NCBI GenBank assembly: GCA_032622095.1
Contig: CP136061.1
Coordinates: 18,106,991 to 18,170,990, forward strand
Length of the DNA: 64,000 nt
Origin: Siphonodentalium dalli
Taxonomy: Eukaryota > Mollusca > Scaphopoda > Gadilida > Siphonodentaliidae
Direction: 5' to 3'
Below the pieces are notes generated by a model. That model was not told the DNA's origin. It did not search any database and saw only the letters and a list, made by a program, of their open reading frames with translations. The position numbers were made by a program, and so were the translations under genes. This document shows, piece by piece, positions 1 through 12,700 of the stretch; the stretch's first letter is position 1, and each line of letters opens with the position of its first letter.

Positions 1-385
1 ACGGAGCAATGTCGTTCGTCGTGGTAAGTAGTTATTAGACGAATCCGGTCTACGGAGCGATGTCGTTCGTCGTGGTAAGTAGTTATTAGACGAATCCGGT
101 CTACGGAGCGATGTCGTTCGTCGTGGTAAGTAGTTATTAGACGAATCTGGTCTACGGAGCGATGTCGTTCGTCGTGGTAAGTAGTTATTAGACGAATCCG
201 GTCTACGGAGCGATGTCGTTCGTCGTGGTAAGTAGATATTAGACGAATCCGGTTGTTCGTCGCGGTAAGTAGTTAAACGAATCCGGTCTACGGACGATGC
301 GACGGTCACATGTAAGTATAATTTATAGATGAATCCTGTCTCCGGAGCCATGTCGATCGTCGCAGTAAGTACTTGTTAATTATTA
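1..385. repeat. 51-bp tandem repeat
   Basis: Units starting ACGGAGCGATGTCG and ending AATCCGGTCT repeat at exact 51-bp steps from position 1 to about 250, five copies nearly identical, and decay into partial units to about 385. The array probably continues to the left of the window. The unit is rich in CG and lacks stops in some frames, but nothing suggests coding. Confidence 0.93.
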
Positions 386-706
386 TGTCATTGTGGGTCC
401 TGATCAATTGCTATGGGTAAAAGCGATACCGTTATTAAAATATTAAATTCGCTCAGATTATGCAAATACACTGCACAAATGAAAACCAAAAAAAAATAAA
501 AAAATAACGGTACTTGTATTAACACCAACATTTTGCCACCCATGCATCATGTGAAATTAGCGTGACAACTTAAAACAGGTGAGATACTAAGTTCAGTAGA
601 TACATTATGAATCACCATATTGCTTAAGGGTCGGGAATAATCAAGACCACAAGAAAATTAAAAAAAAATCGGAGTATAACATATTAATATGAGAAAAACA
701 CACCCA

Positions 707-2532
707 CGGTCAGATGCTCGTAGCCCGTTTATATATAACCATGGGTATATGTCAGATATAACCGTACAAAAAAAACGCCGTTCTTTTTACCGTGTATTTA
801 TCCATGCATGGTGTGTGTGCCTGTGGTTGTCCGTAACCTGGTGCCCGGTGTTATTGCTTTGAAAGGTAATCATGTTCGAGTCAGTTCGACTGGTGTTGTT
901 AGATTGGTAATGAGATTAGCGGTTTCTAAGTCTTGTCTGGTCGTATTTACTGTATGAACTTTGTCTGAAATAGACGCACTTTTATACTAGAATTTGCGCA
1001 ACAGGAGCGCAGGGAAATCGCACGTCGAGTTTAGAAAAAAGTATTTATATGATATCGAGAGGCCAACATAACGATACCATATACATACTATAATCGACTG
1101 CATCTAATTTGGGTTTATTGTGATTTCTTTTGTGTAGTTTTGTGGTTATGAGAGCTCATTTCCCCCTGATTTCTGCTCCATATGTGGTCTTCTCCTTTAT
1201 ATATGATTTCAAACAGGGGTGGCGCCAGGATATCCCCGACGCATGGGCTATACGATTCCCCGACAGGGGGCGGGCTTTAGCTACCGGGTTGACCGTTGCA
1301 TATCTCACCGACGGGGGTGGCTATCCCTCCCCGACAGTGGTGGGATGTAGCCCCTGACTCCTCCCCGGGTGCCACCCAACATAATTTAGTATCGATGATT
1401 TCTCGTCTTCAGTGAATGCAAGACCGCGCTCTTAGCATGTGGTGCCAAGCAGGGGCGTGTCGACAGGGGTGGTTATGCAGGGGTCTTACCCCCTCAAACT
1501 GTAGTCAAACCTAATGCAACATTAATTGGAAAATTCACACCAAAATTAGGTTGAAATTGTTCTCGTAGTTTGATTTTCAAACAATTTCTTAGTGACGAAT
1601 TTGTTATTTTTAGACCAACATTTGCATATTTATTTCCCATTCATTTGCAAAATTCTGGACCATTGCCGCTGAAATGGCCATCAGTTGGCAATTTTCAAAC
1701 CTAAGGGTGGGTGTCAGGCTATAAGTTTCCCCGAATTGGAAAGCTCGAGGCCAGTCCAGATGCTAGGATTGTCAAATTTTCATGTTCAGATTTTCAAAAT
1801 GTTCTCACATCGGGCCTAACCATCGGTCGACCCGTGTGTTCTGTGTTCTTGCCTGTAGTTACTTGCTAATTAATTTAAGAAAACATTAATCGGGGTGTAA
1901 ATTTGTCTGGCGTTATACCACTAGATGTTAGGATGTTTTAATCTCATACTGGGCTGAACCATCCTTTTCATCCCCCTGCATGACCAGTGGCCACAAGACA
2001 ACTGGTCCATTTAGAATAGGCTACCATCTAGTAGTCTGTGGGGGGACATTTGGGAAAAATCAAAGCACCGGGGGTGTGTGCAAATTGAATTACGCAAATT
2101 TATGAGTTTGGCGTGGTTCAATAGGGTGGGGTGCAGTTGGAAATTCCAAGGTGGAGACCACCCCAACGAAAACCCTCTAGCCAAGTCCCGAGTGCCAAAT
2201 ATCCCAGACTCAACCAGGGGTGCCCCTCGCGACTTAGTTTCTGCTTTCGGCATATGCCTATTTGTTTTCTATCCGAGAATACACTGCACTGGTGGCAATT
2301 TTTGACCATACTCTGAATGAAAACCCTTCCGTGGCGATCACACGGTAACGTCGTGCTGCAAGTTAGACGATGATTGTGTTGTAGAAATGATACGGAAGAC
2401 CGATTGTCAAAAAATGCAACATCAAAATACACAGGGCAAGGCTTATCGATCCAAACTGTGGAGTGTGTTTTCGTTGTGTATTTCTCGAATATACCCATGG
2501 TTATATATAAACGGGCTCCGAGCATCTGACCG
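707..2532. mobile_element. 1.8 kb segment bounded by 44-bp inverted repeats
   Basis: Positions 707-750 (core ATATATAACCATGGGTATAT) match the reverse complement of 2489-2532 with one or two mismatches. The segment between has no transposase-like frame. It could be a non-autonomous DNA element or two copies of a short repeat in opposite orientation. No clear target duplication is seen. Confidence 0.45.
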
Positions 2533-2830
2533 CCAGTTATTATTTCTACCGTATTTAGTGATATATACAGGTCGACAACATGTGACGTTAGTTCGTGTTA
2601 CGATGTATTTATTGGGATATGATACGAATGACCTAATTGGTAGTTGACCAATCACCGAGCAGAATTTAATGTAACACACCCAGTTACCATGTAAATATAA
2701 AAAATTGACTGGTACCCTGAATACATCTCCAATAATATTTATAGCTGGTATATCTCTTCCTATAACAAGTTTTATATAGTTTCCTTCAGGTATAACATAA
2801 TAAATATGAATCGAAGACGTACCCCTGTTC

Positions 2831-3025
2831 GGAAACGCTTCTATCAATAACTATTGATTTTATTTAGAATGTCCTGGTGTAATATGCTCATTCGGAGCAT
2901 AGCATGCGAGATAACTCTATCTAAAACTATAAATTCAAAAAATATTAACGAAATATTGTCCCAATTGATTATCGCATTATATAAGAAAAATGCGGAATAA
3001 AATAAATATTGATAGAAGCGTTTCC
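2831..3025. repeat. Short inverted repeat, MITE-like
   Basis: GGAAACGCTTCTATCAATA at 2831-2849 is the exact reverse complement of 3007-3025, with about 157 AT-rich bases between. Confidence 0.5.
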
Positions 3026-3605
3026 AGACAGGCGCCTTCGATTCGTATTTATTATTATCCATCCCTTTACTAACACTATTTCTGATTGTGCAAAAGCGAT
3101 AATCCGGGAAAAAGTCATATTGGAGTCCCGAATGTCATATTGGACTCCCGAGTGTGCAATATGACTTTTTTATCGGAACTCCGTGAAGTCACGAATTAAC
3201 TCTAATGCAAAATGAATCGGTGAAATTGTGATGCGCGCGCTACACTGGTGGATTTAGCAGACGTTTCACTTCCGCATTGAGTTTTTTTTTCACTTTGTGT
3301 TTACTGTTCCATATCATGCTTTCTGATGATCAAATACAGGCTTTTATAGAGAATTAAGTGCCAACAAATACCAAAAATAACCACAAAAGTTTGATTCCCA
3401 AACATACAGATGGATAATAAAAATGTCATTATACAACTTGACACTGCGTTTCTCGTCCAATATGACTTTTCACCACAACCGGGACTCTTACGAGAAAAAC
3501 ACATACTATACACAACATTGTATAATAACTTTATCTAAAGTTTTACCCGAAAACTATATAAAACATATTTAGGAAAAGATAGACCATCTGTAATTCTTCC
3601 CACAG

Positions 3606-3745
3606 AAAGATTTCGCAGTCACTGTTTGGATTTTTGACGCGGGTAGCGGCTTACAAATGAACTTCCTGCAGCATCCTCTAGGATTGATGGCGAAGACATC
3701 AGGCATTACTCAAACCTCTTTTCAGCTGAAAGACGAGTATGGAAA
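3606..3745 (+). CDS. Exon a: end of MNNL-like region leading into DSL
   Basis: The acceptor is a pyrimidine-rich tract ending CCCACAG at 3599-3605 and the donor is GTACGT at 3746. The exon is open in phase 0 and ends in phase 2, matching the DSL exon at 8516. It starts [15 protein letters not shown] and then has a segment containing [15 protein letters not shown]. In Delta, Serrate and Jagged the residues before the DSL domain have a similar layout: a hydrophobic strand (F-x-L-x-V), then a small-residue S-x-x-G step, then a strand leading to the first DSL cysteine. The similarity is to the layout, not a strong sequence match. A second possible acceptor lies at GCAG ending at 3616. Exons upstream must end in phase 0; I could not find one. 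Confidence 0.68.
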
Positions 3746-6700
3746 GTACGTATAATAGTGAAAATAATCCTCACATCTCACGAGAGGAGAAACCCCGTAT
3801 TCTATAGTGAGAACAGTTTACTGTTGCGTTTATTACTTTGTCTATACCAGTTGTAACGACCTACACCACAATTAAACACACGGTTGGACTTAATGCGTTA
3901 TTAAAGCTAGAACATCCCAAGCCATTTATGTTATAACTAGCAGGGTTACCCGGCGATGCCCAAGTTAAAGTGATGTGAAACCCTCTGGTGTATATATTTG
4001 GTGGGGGTATAGAGGATAGTCATGCTCAAAGTGTTACACGTATTCTCATAAGTTGTATATCCAAATGGCATCACAAAACGTCATTCTTATACATGGATTA
4101 TAAGTAGCGCATAGCGCTTGTCTGAGTTATTGTCATTTTGTTTATCGCGATTAATTCGTCCCACCAATAAAGAATATTTATCTATTTACAGAGTTCTGCC
4201 AATACTTCAAACGTAATAATTTTTTTAAATCCTACAGTCGACGTAGTTGAATTTACGTTGGTTTTTTTTTAAAATATTTTGTATTGGGATCCTAACATGA
4301 ACATAATGAATACATTAATTTACAAAAATAAAAGACGACCATTGGGTTTTACATAGAGATGTTTAATTAATCTGGTGGGTTTGACTAAGATGTTGAGGTC
4401 ACCTAGTTATCATATCTGCACGAAGGTACAGATCTTTTAAAGAAAGGTCCAGGTGCTACTCTGTTCATTTTGCTATTCTGGCTAATTGTTCTCATTTTAA
4501 AATAATGTTGCAATATATCAGCGACATGTGCCAGGCACAAAGCGAGATTTTACGCTGTGTATGTTAAGCCATGAGTCTATTTCTAATACAATGAAAGAAA
4601 CCCCATGTAACGGGCAGATATACCCTTGTCAGATGCCAGTGTTTGAGGATCCCGAAAAGTTATGTGCAACTGTCCGCGTTTTATTATTTCAAAAGATGCG
4701 ATATTTGATTGCACACTGTGACAAATATTTTGGAATAATCCTTCAACACATTTCCACATGTCTTGACAAATTTTTGTGAAAAATATCTTGAATGGGAGAG
4801 ACTTTCAAAAAGAATATATGTATCTGTTAAATAGAATGATAAATATACTTTTAAAGCTTTCTTCTGTTTATCTGTTTTTGCTAGCCCACTATATGAATGT
4901 CCTGATTCCAGCCCCCATATAAATATGACAGTTGAGAAGATATAGTTGTTCAAGTGACTTAATTCAGTCATCAAATGTCGCGGGTGTGAAATTTTAATGC
5001 CAAACACACCTTAGAACGAATTATGGAGATGACTATATATAATTGTGGTGGATATCGGGGACTAAAATATTCTTATCAATGTTAGTGTCCCTCCTCTCTC
5101 CATCCCTGACCCAAAGGGCACCTAATATGGCGTCTTTAGCCCACTTAATTTGATTCATCGTGTCATTGGAGACGAAAGTGTATGAATTTGGTTGAAATTA
5201 GTGTTACACATTTTTGTACATCCCCCTCCCCATTCATGACGCGAACGGCGCCAATGATAGTATGGAGATGCTTATGTATAAGTTTGGTGGCAATCGGCAA
5301 CAAGACAAATTTTTATCAAATTTAGTGCCCATCTCTCACCCCAAACGGGACCAAATTGGCGTCTTTAAATCACACGATTAGATTCCTAGTATCATGGAGA
5401 AGAATGTGTATCAATTTGTTGGAAACCAATGCTACGAATATCTTATTATAATCAATTTTGGTGTCCCGCTCCGCCTTCGTGCACCCCTAAATCCAACGGC
5501 GCCATAATATGGAGATGACTATGTTTAATTTTGGTGGAAATCGGCCACATAAATGCTGCCCCTCCCCGTGTTCTGGTGGAAATGGACGACTAAACAAATT
5601 CATACCAAGTTGGCGTCTTTAAATCGCACAATTATATTCCTCATATCACGGAGAAGAATGTGTATCAATTTGTTGGAAATCGGCGCTAAAAATATAAGTA
5701 TAAATTTTGGTGCCCCTCTCCCCTTCTGTGCTCCCCTGACTCGAATAACGCCACTTTTTTTTACCCTCCATGTTCTGGTGAGAGTCGAGCGGACACGATA
5801 TATTGCTTTGTTGTGTACTTGCTGTTCCTTTCACCAGACGTTAGCACGAGTGAGTTGTGCGGATTCGTAACCTTCGGGAAGCAGCCGCCCTCGTGCTAAC
5901 GCCGGAGTGGGATGGTTTTGGATTAGGCTCAGGACGGATTATGGAACTAATCCCCGACGCCGCGTTAGCTACAATGCAAAGCAGTCGGATAGTGGACACT
6001 GTTAGCTGGCAACTCCATGCTGACGGGGGCTATCTGGTCCTTTGCATTGAATTCCGGACAGAGGTATCCAGTTGTCTTCTGTCCGGGACAGGAACGCCGA
6101 AACCCGCCGTACAGTGAAGAAGGGGCCTCCAAAAAAGAAGACGCTATCAAGACGAAGGGACACCGCCAGATGGGCGATATGGAAGAAGAAGGGGGTGACC
6201 GTTGATCTACCGGTCACTCCTCCCCGTGTGGTCCAGCCGACGTCCAGTGTCACAGCCGGTAGGTCGGAGTTGTCTGAGAGACGCCCAGACGACCCGACCT
6301 GCATGGAGACAGGCGACATTGCACCAGCTAGCAGGGACTCCGTTGATCTGCCGGAGGTCCCTGCTGTCGTCGTCGAGGCGAGCGGAGACAGGGACGTGGA
6401 CACCGCCCCAGATGTTCCTGCCGCCAGCTTCGACGTGGAGTTGGACAGCCTTCCACCTCGGACACCGGAATTCCACCTTATCCCGGTGTCCCCCAGCTCT
6501 GAGGATGAAAAAGAACAGAGAGCCATGCTTCAATCAATGTCAGAGCTACACGAAAGAATTGACAAGACTGTAGAAGAGACCGACAGATTGCTCCGAATGT
6601 CCAACAGCAAGACCAAGAACGGAAGGACAAATCAACATCTCTATCCTCAGGAGAAAAGCCACCTAAGAAAAAGAAACACAAAAAGAAATAATTTTTGATT

Positions 6701-9700
6701 GTATAAAAATGCTCTCTTTTTTGTGTGATCCTTATAATTAAAGCTAAAACAAATAGGGGTGAAGGAATAGACCTCTCGGTCTATTCGACCATCCCGGGGT
6801 TAGCTCCCCAAACCACAATCCCTGCCTGCCCTCCATGCATCCTGACTCGAATGGTGCTACTTTTGATATTTTTAGACCTCACCTTTAGACTCCTGATATA
6901 ATATAAATAATAGGTATAAGTTTGGTGGCAATCGGCGACTAAACAAATTATTATCAAATGCGGTGCCAACGGGACAAGTGTCGTCTTTAAATCACACGAT
7001 TAAAATCCTCGTATCATGTAGAAGAACGTGAATGAATTTGATGGAAATCGACACTAAAATACTTGTATCAATTGTGGTGCCCATCTCCACTTCATTGCAC
7101 CCCTGACTCGAACGACTTGAAGCCACATCAGTAGACTCCTAATAGCATGATTATGTATAAGTTTTGTGGTAATCTGCGACTTAACAAATTCTTATTAAAT
7201 TAATGCCATCACTCACCCACAAATTTGGCGTCTTTAAGTTACACGATTAGATTCTTCGTATCATGGAGAAGAATGTGTATCAATTTTTTTTTTGGTGCCC
7301 TACCCCTTCCGTGTACCCCTCACTGGAACAGCGCCAATTTTGAAACCTTTAAACCACGCCATTATATTCTTCATATCAGTTGGTGGAAATAGGCTATAAA
7401 ATGGTTTGCACCCCTGACTCAAGCGGCGGAATTTTGACACCTTTAAAGCACATAATTAGAATCCTCATATCATGGAGATGATTCTGTATAAGTTTGGTGG
7501 AAATCAGCGACAATTTTTTTTCGCTGCTCTTCACCTTCTCTGCCCCTGACAACAACAGCGTCACTTTAGAAAATTAACTTCCTCGTAAAAAGTTATCCCT
7601 GTTAGATCCCTTTGGTTCCATATAGATGGTCGCCCGTGAATTTCGATAGTACACAGACAGTCGGACATTCGCAAATATAGATATAGATAACGCGCAATAA
7701 TACCGAATGACCCAAAATTGACGTTACGACGCATTGCCGAGAGTAGAATAACATCTTGAGAGTAGAATGACACGTTCGGTCTTCTGGGAGTGGGCATATG
7801 ATTTATATTTTTATGTCAAAAGTTGATTAAAATACAACAAACGTTATTATACCTTTATTCTATATCTATTCCCTCCTGTATATGAAGGTGTAAAAAGCGT
7901 ATAACAACAATCGATATTGACAGAAATATGAACCAATAGTAGCTGAATATCAATAAATACAAATGGATATGTAAATACCAGGAACTGGATACGTATGTAT
8001 ATTTATATAGGCACGAACTCAGTATGAATCTTCATTGCTTCAAATTCGTTTGCTTCAGTGAGCGTGAACAAATTCTCATTTCTTAACGAAATGGCCACGT
8101 AGCGATCGGAATGGCGCATTGAGACGTCCCTCAACTCAGATCAAGCTTGAAAATCGGTCCCGATTTTAGGCCCATGTTGTGGTTAGAACCAGTGTCAACC
8201 ACGTCTAGCCCATAATGCAATATCTACATATATATAAATGTGCTAATAACGGTGATAATAACGGTAACGATGATGATGAAGATGATGAAGATGACAACTA
8301 CCATTATGTATATGGCCACTAATGAGATGCACTTCTTGTTGATTCTCACCATACAATTTCTGATGATATTAAGCCATTCATCCCAGCCTTATATATACCT
8401 TTATTGTCTTCAGAATTGGAGAGTAGGACACAAATAGAAGTACCGGAGGGCACTTACTGTTATGTGTTATTATTATGCCTATACATGTATATGTTTCATG
8501 GTTAATTTATTGCAGTATCGATATGGTCATTCAACTTGGGTGTTTGGAGGACCATTACACCCCAACATGTTCAGTATACTGTGTACCCACGCTGTCACAC
8601 GAAGCATGCGATCCTAATAATGGGACAATTGTCTGTTATGAAGGTAAACTGATTAACACTTATTTACTAAATGAATTCTTCTGTCACTTATATTTATAGT
8701 CATACCTGTATTCGAGCTGTGGATCTTGAATGTATGATATCGCGGTTGCTTCAAATCACACCATGTGATGTCGCGTGCGAGCCCAAATTTGATTCTAAAG
8801 TATATGGAAGCAACTTGCAACTCTCTACTAGAATATGTAATTATAAGGAATGGGTGTTGATTGTGGTACGTTCCATGATGTATGGATGGCAGTTGGTCTG
8901 ACATTTTTATGTGCGATGTTCCACTAAAAATGAGCAACTTGCATATATAAACTCTGTGGAATGTGTAAGCAAAGCAACATTCATTTCTTAACCCTTTCAT
9001 GACGGGAGCTTTCTGAATTTTTGCGAAAACAATATACCAATGCATTCTATGATATATGCGAGTCGACCATAGGTCGCCCCGCATATATAAGAGAATGCAT
9101 TGGCCTAACAAATTTTATATTATTTGTTATAATTATTAAAAGTAAAAATGAAAAAAATTATATCAAATTGTTAAAGAATGTAAGAAATAATGATAACAAA
9201 TTATAAAAAATTGTTAAAGAATGTAAGAAAACATTATAAAAATTGATCAAGAATGTAAGAAAAAATTATAAAATTGTTAGAGAATGTAGGAAAAAATAAT
9301 AAAAATGATAAAATTGTTAAAGAATTTAAAGTGATGTGAAACACTTCGGTAGGGTGATCAAATGGAAATGGAGAATATTCTTGCTCAAAGTAGTTATTTT
9401 TACAAATATTATATCCAAATTGGCAACACACATCGTCATTCTTATACATTAATTAATTGCAGTGATTCTCGAAGGTGAAATCGTTTTAATTAGTTTGTCA
9501 CCAATGAAGTAAATATTTACAATTGAGCGTAGTTCAGACGACGATTTCTATGGAGTGGTACGGTCGATTTGCTTGAAATTTTCTGATCAAAATCCATTTC
9601 TGTAATGAAAGTACTCCTCTGGTGGTTTATTATTCACTTGGATAGGTGTTCATGAACTATAAACAGTCGACAGAGTCGGACAGACACACGGACAGAAGTG

Positions 9701-12700
9701 CAGAAGAATTCCTATTCATTGGTGCGGAAATGTTCAGATGAGTCCAAGAAACGTTTGTTGAACTTATTATCTAACTATCCTAAGGGAGCTACTGTAGCAT
9801 AGCAGAACTTCTTCCGTTGTGTAGGGACGTATGTCCGTATCGTCTTCACAAAGTAGTCGAGTTGTTGTGTAGATATTTTTAATTACAAAGAAATAATCTG
9901 TAAGTGTTATCTTTCGGAAAAACCCCGAGCCAGCGGAATAGTGGAACAGCGGAACACCACCGATTTAGTTGTTACTTTCGAGACATAACAGTTCCAACCA
10001 TCCTGTGTCAGTTGGCACAGTACCTGTCAAAATAGTCATCTATCTTGGTAGGCAGGATAGCCCGAACTAGGTAACAGGGTGCTTTTATGTCAAGTACTGG
10101 TGTGATACGCTAGTGTGCACCCTGATACGTTGATCTGATGGTGCAGTTTCTGACATGCTCACATTAATTCCATGACCTCTGTATATTAAATTCTAACTGC
10201 TGGTCATGAGAATGTGACTTCAGGATAATTCCGACACCATGGTTCCACTGTACTAAGCTGGTGCTGTTGTACTCTCAACGTAAGCTGGAAAATATTTCCT
10301 AGAAATATGCAAATTAATTTGCGCCTTATTTTTCAAACTACCAGCTTACTGATAGAATGATAGAGAAGTTGAGTTTGGTAGACATCAGTCTGTTACAATC
10401 CTCATATACCCAGGAGATTTCACGTCGGAGAAATCTCATAAGACAGAAAATATAACAGAAGGATGACTATAAATATAGTTCAAAAGACAGCACTTTTTCC
10501 GATATAATTTCAGTGGTATGTTGTAAGTGTGGTGGCCATGATACTCCTTACTAATTGTTATATATAATACTTCAATTTAAAAGTTTGTGAGAGGAATGCC
10601 ATGGTCTTAATCCGACCCTTTTATCAACATTCTAAATAATATGGTATGTGAACAATAATTAATATACATTTTAAATCAGTCAATTTCAACAATACTTTCA
10701 TCAAAACGTCAGTGTCTTTGCACTAGCACGATCACTTATTGGAATCCTTCATGAAGGATATTGTCACAGTAACGTTTGATAGAAAGTTTATTTATTTATT
10801 TCTTCTCAACATCATCATTACTTTCTTTGAATGTTTATGTATCCTTTTTTCTTAGTCTTTACGGCTAAGAAAGTTTATAGTAAGAAAGTTTATTTCTTCT
10901 TTTCCTTTGTGTTCATCATCACTGTTATGAATTCCTTTGTGCATATTTATTTATGCAACGTCTCACTCCCAGAATTATGCTTTAATCTGGATTGAAGCTT
11001 CCTCTGGTACAACAGTGTTAACACTCAAGGTGCTGTTACTGGCTTTAGTTACTCTCATAAGAACGGCATAGGCGTTTTTGTCTTCCGAAGTGTTCATTAG
11101 CGGAAGTGTGGGTGCAGTGAAGAGATTTTTGTCAAACAACTCGATAATCTCTTTCTCCGGGTGAAGAATTCTGGTTCTCGAATTTATTTCGCGTGATGAC
11201 AGTCGTCGTTTCTTCAGTGGTTGAGGTGTGTTGATCTCCATATCTTCATATACAGCTTCACTAGAGTTCTCATGGTTTTCTACATTTGCATTTAGTACCT
11301 TTTCTTGTCTATGTATTTCAATTCGCCTATTGCGGCGTTTACATAACCCATGCCATATTTCATGTTTAAATTCAGTAATACAGCATAGCGATATAACCAG
11401 TGGAACAAGAAATAGAAAGTATAAGAATTTTGAAAATGAGTTTGAGGTTGGAGTAAGGACTACTAGACTATCCAAAGAATTTACAAGTTGCTTAAGAGGG
11501 ATCTTATCAACTAACTTCAGTGGCTCTGGAAAAGTTAAGTTTGTATAGTTTGGTAATTTCTCTAAGAGTGGTTTCCATAAGTGGAATCTAGAAGTATTAA
11601 ATGTTGATAAAATTTTACTATGAAAGGCATCCACTACTTTAGAGTTGTTTCCTTCATAATAACTTTCAAACGTAAAGCTATGTGTGGATGCTGAGCAAAT
11701 TGGTTTTAGTTCTAATAGTCCGATGGGAGGGTTTATTTTTATTTGATAAGGGTCTTTTATGTTTGTACAGTCCATGTAAAAGGTTAGTTGTTCTTTTGTA
11801 CTTAATACGTAAAGTCCTTTGTTTATTTGAGTTACGTATGGAAAAAATATTTGGTTTAACATCTACTACACATCTTTTCTCTATTGATTTACTGTCGTAT
11901 ATGAATAATGCTACATGGCAAGTTTTCATTTCTTCCACATCTCTAATAAGTCCATTAAATTTACAATACTTTAACTTATCCTCAGCACATCGTGATGTTT
12001 CTTGTAAATTTACATATTGAGTTCTGCAATGGTTTAAAATTAACGTTGAAGTGCCTAATCGATATTCCGCTATCATTTGATTTAAGTATGGTTTTAAAGT
12101 CTTCTCACTTATTGTATAAGGTAAAGAATGTATTTTAAATACCTCATAATTGTTTTTAACATTTAGAAGTGGTATTTTAATTATTATAGCTATTTGACTT
12201 TTAGATAACACAGCATTACAAGTTTCTGCTGTTGGGTTAAAAGGTAATTTTAGGTGATCTGGGAGTTTCTGTTTAATATCTCTAATCATTTGTCTTAAAA
12301 AATGTATCCTAATTACACTTGGTGATATTCGTTTAGAGGTTAGAATACTTAATTGCATGTGCAGATGTTCTATGTAAAACCTTGCGGATGTTACCATTTA
12401 ATTTACCTCGTCCACAAATAATTCCAAGTTATGATGTACACTAGTATAATATTCTATTTTTAGAATTCTTAGATGTTGTTGATTAGTGCAAGTGCAGTTT
12501 TATTCTCTACAACTTTAACATTTGTACCAATTGGTTTATTCTTTGCCTATTTTCTTTAAGCAAATTCCTAGTAGCATCCATTATACTGAAACTTTCTTGT
12601 AACGCATGTTGAATTGTATTTTGGTTTTGTCCTAGTTTATTTATATTGGAATTTATGTTTTGTAGGTCTGCAGTACTACCAGTACCAAAGAGCCATGAAA

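Larger units (their letters stand above)
386..3605. other. Upstream of the first found exon; no gene recognised
   Basis: I looked for the missing signal peptide or MNNL exon of the DSL gene on the + strand, with a donor in phase 0. None was convincing. The stretch has poly-A runs, a GC-rich patch at about 1215-1375, and the inverted repeats listed separately. Confidence 0.5.

Noticed and set aside
800-865. Possible signal-peptide exon (MVCVPVVV...) with donor GTAATC
   Set aside because: The hydrophobic run is broken by Arg-Asn, and its phase does not match the phase 0 entry required at 3606.
4528-4779. Cysteine-containing 83-codon frame in intron 1
   Set aside because: No known domain, and including it would break the phase match between exons a and b.
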